From the NCBI GenBank assembly GCA_020217065.1, contig JAIWOB010000044.1, positions 1 to 10,000 on the forward strand: a stretch of DNA of 10,000 bases, given 5' to 3'. This document shows, piece after piece, positions 6,668-10,000 of this stretch (position 1 is its first letter; every line of letters starts with the position of its first letter). The notes below the pieces were generated by a model. The model saw nothing but the letters and a program-made list of their open reading frames with translations. It ran no database searches and had not been told where the DNA came from. The translations under genes were made by a program, and so were the position numbers. The DNA is from Chloroflexota bacterium. Its GTDB lineage: Bacteria; Chloroflexota; Anaerolineae; Anaerolineales; Villigracilaceae.

Positions 6668-7270
6668 TTATCCAAACAGACTGCTCCAACCCCATAAGGA
6701 GCCTGTTTCGACAAAAATGGAAAGATAAAGTAAAACCGTGCGCGCCCAATCGCCTTGCGCGTGAATGAGTTTGGACTGCGCCCAAAAGAAAAGAGCGATT
6801 ATCGCAATTGAGCCGCTCCAACTCACCGCCGACAAAATCCAATTCGAGCGCGGGCGCATTGTTTCGACTTCCGGCAGCGTATAAATTGTGGCGTTTAAGC
6901 TCGACTCTAAAATCTGACTCAGGGGACGTTTGGAAAAGCCGGTCTGGCGACCGTCAAAGCAGATTATCACATCGCCTTCGCGCCAGTGGGATTTGACGAA
7001 GTTCAGCCAGTCGCCGCCGAATTCAATAACGGATTCGCCGCCAACCATGCTGGAGAGGGCAACCATCCGCCGCCTCAGGCTGGGCTCCCATTCCTTGTCT
7101 TTACACAACCCGAGAAATTGGACCCGCCCGCCGAAGGCTTCCGCCAATTCCCAAATTTTTCGCGCCGCATTGGACATATCCGCATCGGAGTCGGGCACGA
7201 GGACAATCAATCGGCGCTCCGCTTCGGGCGCCATAGAAAGAAGAGGGGAATTTACTTCAAGTTTATTCAT
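6668..7270 (-). CDS. USP-like protein with two C-terminal membrane segments, function unknown
   Basis: A 200-residue protein I cannot assign to a named family. Residues 18-137 look like an alpha/beta USP-like fold: strand RRLIVLVPDSD, helix NAARKIWELAEAFGG, strand VQFLGL, then GDWLNFVKSHWREGDVIICFDGR and a final strand ATIYTLPE. The order resembles the USP domain in the N-terminal half of KdpD sensor kinases (inference). No Walker-type KdpD sensor domain is present. Two hydrophobic segments follow, at about 143-165 and 176-197, and the protein ends four residues later in a WGWSS-containing tail. The ATG at 7268-7270 has GAGG four bases upstream. The gene ends 18 bp before the KimA-type transporter, so the two are almost surely co-transcribed. 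A role as transporter partner or as the USP part missing from the nearby KdpD-like kinase is possible but unproven. Confidence 0.8.
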   Translation of the reverse strand: MNKLEVNSPLLSMAPEAERRLIVLVPDSDADMSNAARKIWELAEAFGGRVQFLGLCKDKEWEPSLRRRMVALSSMVGGESVIEFGGDWLNFVKSHWREGDVIICFDGRQTGFSKRPLSQILESSLNATIYTLPEVETMRPRSNWILSAVSWSGSIAIIALFFWAQSKLIHAQGDWARTVLLYLSIFVETGSLWGWSSLFG

Positions 7271-7305
7271 ATCGCCTCAGATACAATGAGATAATCCTAC
7301 CCGCC

Positions 7306-7346
7306 CCGCATAAAACGGCGACAAAAATTTCCCCCAACCGCATAAA
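7306..7346. promoter_or_regulatory. Direct repeat upstream of the USP-like/kimA operon, candidate response-regulator site
   Basis: CCGCATAAA occurs at 7306-7314 and again at 7338-7346; read on the minus strand these are TTTATGCGG. The 32-bp spacing is close to three helical turns, so both copies would face the same side of the DNA. The pair lies between the terminator of the response-regulator operon and the start of the USP-like gene, where the kimA promoter should be. OmpR-family regulators usually bind direct repeats, so the KdpE-like protein encoded next door is the natural candidate. No convincing -35/-10 pair was seen here. Confidence 0.4.
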
Positions 7347-7354
7347 GAACAAAT

Positions 7355-7377
7355 AAAAAACGCCCTTTTGCAAGGGC
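7355..7377 (-). terminator. Intrinsic terminator of the kdpD-like/kdpE-like operon
   Basis: On the minus strand, GCCCTT and AAGGGC arms (7362-7367 with 7372-7377) form a tight hairpin with a four-base loop. One G later comes a run of six T (7355-7360). It lies about 105 bases beyond the response-regulator stop codon and ahead of the start of the USP-like gene, so it separates the two-component operon from the transporter operon. Confidence 0.82.
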
Positions 7378-7396
7378 ATTGTAAGGCGCTTGGATA

Positions 7397-7430
7397 GACC
7401 CGACAGGTTTCATTAAAAACCTGTCAGGTC
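7397..7430. repeat. Palindromic repeat (GACAGGTTT...AAACCTGTC type)
   Basis: GACAGGTTT (7402-7410) and AAACCTGTC (7417-7425) form a perfect 9-bp stem with loop CATTAA. GACC (7397-7400) and GGTC (7427-7430) extend it past one mismatch. I recognise this GACC-GACAGGTTT pattern as a dispersed intergenic repeat in various bacterial genomes (memory only). It lies between the response-regulator stop and the intrinsic terminator, so it would be carried as a 3' hairpin of that transcript. It lacks its own T-run. Confidence 0.75.
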
Positions 7431-7481
7431 TTGGGCTTTGCGGACTGAGTCCACCGCGCCCCCTGCCCAGAGACGGGCGAT

Positions 7482-8177
7482 TTACTCATCCGCAATGAAG
7501 CGATAGCCAATTCCAGGCTCGGTGAGGATGTACTGCGGGCGTTCGGGGTCGGCTTCGAGTTTCTTTCTCAATTGGCGAATGTAAACGCGCAAGTATTCGG
7601 TGTGGTCGGCGTCGGCGGGGTCCCAGACGTGGGTAAGGATGCTTTGATGAGTCAACACCCGCCCGTGATTGGCGGCGAGATAGGCGAGCAGTTTGTATTC
7701 CGTCCCCGTCAACTTGACCTCCTCCTCGCCGCGTTTGACGATGTGCCAGACGAGGTCAATCGTCAGGTCGCCAGCCTTGACGACCTTGCTCTGCATCCCC
7801 TGCTTTTGCGCGGAGTGCCGCAGGGCGACGCGCACCCGCGCCAGCAATTCTTCGATGCCGAAAGGCTTGGTCAGGTAGTCGTCCGCGCCTTTGTCCAACG
7901 CGCCGACTTTGTCGCGTTCGCTGTCGCGGACGGAGAGGATGATGATGGGCGTCTGAGTCCACTCGCGCAGGCGGGAGCAGACTTCCACGCCGTCCATGTC
8001 GGGCAGACCCAAATCGAGGATGATGATATCGGGTTCGTTCGCCGCCGCCAGCGCCAGACCTTCCTCGCCGCTGCTGGCGGTGGTCACGCGGAATCCCTTT
8101 TCGGTCAAAATGGTGCGGATGGCGCGCTGGATTTGCAGTTCATCGTCAATGACCAAAATATGCGGCTCGGCGCTCAT
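7482..8177 (-). CDS. KdpE-like response regulator, OmpR family
   Basis: A 231-residue DNA-binding response regulator. The receiver domain (about 5-118) has the acidic pair Asp11/Asp12, phosphoacceptor Asp55 in ILDLGLPDMDG, Ser82 in the switch position and Lys104 in DDYLTKPFG. The OmpR-type winged helix follows (about 130-227), ending in VYIRQLRKKLEADPERPQYI and the GIGYRF hairpin. The receiver phrases, such as LGLPDMDGVEV and REWTQTPIIILSVRD, are typical of KdpE, and length is close to the 225 residues of E. coli KdpE. The frame is open further upstream to 8225, but I chose the ATG at 8175-8177. It overlaps the kinase stop as ATGA, has GGAGG four bases upstream, and yields the normal start MSAEPHILVIDDE. 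No kdpFABC genes are in the window; the nearest potassium gene is the KimA-type transporter downstream, which is its likely target (inference). Confidence 0.93.
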   Translation of the reverse strand: MSAEPHILVIDDELQIQRAIRTILTEKGFRVTTASSGEEGLALAAANEPDIIILDLGLPDMDGVEVCSRLREWTQTPIIILSVRDSERDKVGALDKGADDYLTKPFGIEELLARVRVALRHSAQKQGMQSKVVKAGDLTIDLVWHIVKRGEEEVKLTGTEYKLLAYLAANHGRVLTHQSILTHVWDPADADHTEYLRVYIRQLRKKLEADPERPQYILTEPGIGYRFIADE

Positions 8178-9628
8178 TCGACCTCCGTATCCATCGGCAA
8201 TTGCGGGGGCGGCGACCCCTCCCAAGTCAACGGCAGGGTGAAGTTAAACGCCAGCCCGTCGCGCAGGTTCTCCGCCCAAATTTTTCCTCCATGCGCTTCG
8301 ATAATACCCTTGCAGATGGAAAGCCCCAGCCCTGTACCCGTAACCCGGTCCACCTCGTTGATGCGATAAAACTTGTCGAAGATGCGTTCCAGATGTTCGG
8401 GCGGAATCTGCGGTCCCTGGTTGCTGACCTGCACGCGGACGCATTCCCCTTCGACCCCTGCGCGGATTCGAATCAACGAATCGGCGGGCGCATACTTGAC
8501 GCTGTTGCTGATGAGGTTGGTGAAGACCTGCTCCATCTGCACATAATCTACAGGGACGAAAGGCAGGTTTTCGGGGATGTCCACTTCGATTTTGTGTTCC
8601 TCCGCCGAATATTTCATCCGCGCCGTCACGCTGCCCACAATCTCAGAGAGGATGTTCCACTCGCGCTTGGGTTTGAGCGCCCCCGACTCGATGCGCGACA
8701 TGTCAAGCAGGTTGCCGACCAGCATGTTCAGGTGGTCCGATTCGTCGTCAATGGCGGCAATCAACTCGACGCGGGCGGGAGAATCCCAGCCGACTTCGTT
8801 GCCGCGCAAACTCGAAGCGGCGGCTTTAATCGTCGAAAGCGGAGTCCGCAGTTCGTGCGATACCGAAGACAAAATCGCGGATTTCAGCCTGTCGCTTTCC
8901 TCCAAAACTTTGGCGCGGGATTCCGCCTGAGCCAGCCGCGCCCGCTCCAGCGCCAGCGCCGCCTGACTGGCAAAGGTTTGAATCAGCCGCGTTTCGCCCG
9001 TCGAAATGGGCGGCTTGCTTCGCCACACGAGGATTTCGCCCAGCGTGCTTCGCGCCGCTTGAATCGGAACGGTCAACTCCGGCGGGCGGCTGGGGAGCGC
9101 TCCCTGCGGCTGGGAAAAGTGAACGGGCTGCGAACCTGTGATATTTACTTCGAGATATTCCCCCTGCGACAACGCCGCAACCTGCCTGCCCAAAATCTGC
9201 GCTACTGTGTATTCATCGTGCAAGCCCGCCAGCGCCGCGCTGAGTTCATATAACTGTGTGGCTTCGCGTTCGCGCGCGTTTGCGGCGGCAAGCCCCGCCT
9301 GCGCTCTCCCGACCAGTCGGCTTAGAACCACCGAGACCACCAGAAAGATGGTCAGGATGACCAAATCAAGCGGACGATGGACGGCAAGCGTGTAATACGG
9401 CTTGATGAAAAAATAATTGAAGGCGAAAAAAGAAAACACCGCGCTGATGATGCCGGGCGTGAAGCCGCTTGTGGTTGTGATGACCCCGATGGGAATCAAG
9501 TACAACAGGGCGACCAGCGTGGTGTCGAGAAAGTCGCGCAGGGCAAAGAAAAAAAGCGTGGTCAGCGCAATTAACAGCGCGGAGAATAAATAATGCCAGA
9601 CAGTGGAAAGATAGGCGAGAGGTTTCAA
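8174..9628 (-). CDS. KdpD-like sensor histidine kinase lacking the N-terminal KdpD and USP domains
   Basis: A 484-residue membrane kinase matching the C-terminal half of KdpD. A DUF4118-type bundle of four membrane segments (about 11-107) includes the characteristic FNYFFIKPYYTLAV. A GAF-like region (about 125-230) follows, then a HisKA domain with His258 in SSVSHELRTPLS, an N-box with Asn375 (NLISNSVKYAP), and GTGLGLSI at 431-438. The G1 box reads NQGPQI in place of the usual DxGxGI, so the adenine-contacting Asp is Asn; some other kinases also have Asn here. Full KdpD is about 900 residues; the cytosolic sensor half is absent. The start is uncertain: the TTG at 9626-9628 is the only near-standard start after the in-frame stop at 9641-9643, and it has no clear ribosome site. 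The stop overlaps the response-regulator ATG (ATGA), so translation of the pair is coupled. Confidence 0.9.
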   Translation of the reverse strand: MKPLAYLSTVWHYLFSALLIALTTLFFFALRDFLDTTLVALLYLIPIGVITTTSGFTPGIISAVFSFFAFNYFFIKPYYTLAVHRPLDLVILTIFLVVSVVLSRLVGRAQAGLAAANAREREATQLYELSAALAGLHDEYTVAQILGRQVAALSQGEYLEVNITGSQPVHFSQPQGALPSRPPELTVPIQAARSTLGEILVWRSKPPISTGETRLIQTFASQAALALERARLAQAESRAKVLEESDRLKSAILSSVSHELRTPLSTIKAAASSLRGNEVGWDSPARVELIAAIDDESDHLNMLVGNLLDMSRIESGALKPKREWNILSEIVGSVTARMKYSAEEHKIEVDIPENLPFVPVDYVQMEQVFTNLISNSVKYAPADSLIRIRAGVEGECVRVQVSNQGPQIPPEHLERIFDKFYRINEVDRVTGTGLGLSICKGIIEAHGGKIWAENLRDGLAFNFTLPLTWEGSPPPQLPMDTEVE

Positions 9629-9665
9629 GGCGCAAAAAATTCAATCCAAATGCGGCGATTTTCCA

Positions 9666-10000
9666 TCACGCCTTTTTATACTCCCGAACCTTGTCTGCCG
9701 CCTCGTCCAGCGCAGCCACTTCTTCATTGGAAAGCCGCCATCCCGCGCCGCCGGCGTTGAGTTCCGCCTGACGCGCGTTTTTCGCTCCTGGAATCGGCAG
9801 CGCCCCCTTACAAATAACCCAATTAAGGGCGACTTGCGAAACGGTTTTATCGCCGTGTTTTAGCCCAATCTCCCGCAAAAGGTCTATCAAGGGCGGCAGT
9901 TTTCTCAACAAGTCGGCGTATTGCGAACCGCGAAAGCCGGGCGGAGGATTTTGCAAAGAGTATTTGCCGCTCAGCAGCCCCATCTCCAGCGGAGAATAGG
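9666..10000 (-). CDS. Aldo/keto reductase (C-terminal part, runs off the right edge)
   Basis: The last 111 or so codons of an NADPH-dependent aldo/keto reductase; the frame is open through base 10000, reading YSPLEMGLLSGKYS. The typical C-terminal elements follow: QVALNWVICKGALPIPGAKNARQAELNAGG, the nucleotide-phosphate-binding region (split here around residues I can see), then the helix LSNEEVAALDEAADKV. The catalytic Tyr and Lys would lie outside the window. The substrate cannot be deduced. It ends 37 bp before the kinase start, so read-through into the two-component genes is possible; no terminator is seen between them. Confidence 0.88.
   Translation of the reverse strand, partial: YSPLEMGLLSGKYSLQNPPPGFRGSQYADLLRKLPPLIDLLREIGLKHGDKTVSQVALNWVICKGALPIPGAKNARQAELNAGGAGWRLSNEEVAALDEAADKVREYKKA

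Noticed and set aside
7271..7481. c-di-AMP (ydaO-type) riboswitch ahead of the KimA operon
   Set aside because: Expected from Bacillus kimA, but the space holds a terminator, a palindromic repeat and only about 90 free bases. I could not recognise the conserved ydaO core. A covariance-model search would settle it.
8178..8225. Sixteen-codon N-terminal extension of the response regulator
   Set aside because: It overlaps the kinase C-terminus out of frame and adds residues before the normal receiver start. The ATGA overlap with GGAGG upstream is a much better start.
8201..9253. Plus-strand open frame of 350 codons
   Set aside because: Antisense to the histidine kinase; long only because codon bias of the real gene suppresses stops in this frame.

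Overview
The window looks like chromosomal DNA of a moderately GC-rich bacterium. It most resembles a Chloroflexota (Anaerolineae-type) genome, judging by the gene style (FadN-like enzyme, acyl-CoA dehydrogenase pairs, KdpDE-like signalling) and by several short palindromic repeat families between genes. That assignment is inference; there is no rRNA or other marker. Every gene I can support lies on the minus strand, so transcription runs from high to low coordinates. The long plus-strand reading frames are antisense shadows.

Region 1 (about 4640 down to 1) is a fatty-acid or acyl-CoA degradation operon. A promoter with a good sigma-70 match (4605-4633) and a 34-bp palindromic operator (4573-4606) precede a TetR/KstR2-like regulator. 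Then come an unusual acyl-CoA dehydrogenase lacking the usual catalytic glutamate, a canonical acyl-CoA dehydrogenase, a small four-helix-bundle (S23-type) gene, and a FadN-like 3-hydroxyacyl-CoA dehydrogenase that runs off the left edge. Three of the four gene junctions carry palindromic or inverted repeats, each of a different family. The S23 gene is itself bracketed by inverted repeats, like a small inserted cassette.

Region 2 (7362 down to 4639) holds a small universal-stress-protein-like membrane protein and a KimA-type potassium/proton symporter, closed by a strong intrinsic terminator at 4639-4670. A 9-bp direct repeat spaced 32 bp lies upstream.

Region 3 (9628 down to 7353) holds a KdpD-like histidine kinase, lacking the N-terminal KdpD and USP domains, and a KdpE-like response regulator. 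They are coupled by an ATGA overlap and followed by an intrinsic terminator and a palindromic repeat. Next to region 2, this suggests a Kdp-type two-component system that serves a KimA-type transporter instead of the KdpFABC ATPase. The right edge holds the C-terminal part of an aldo/keto reductase.
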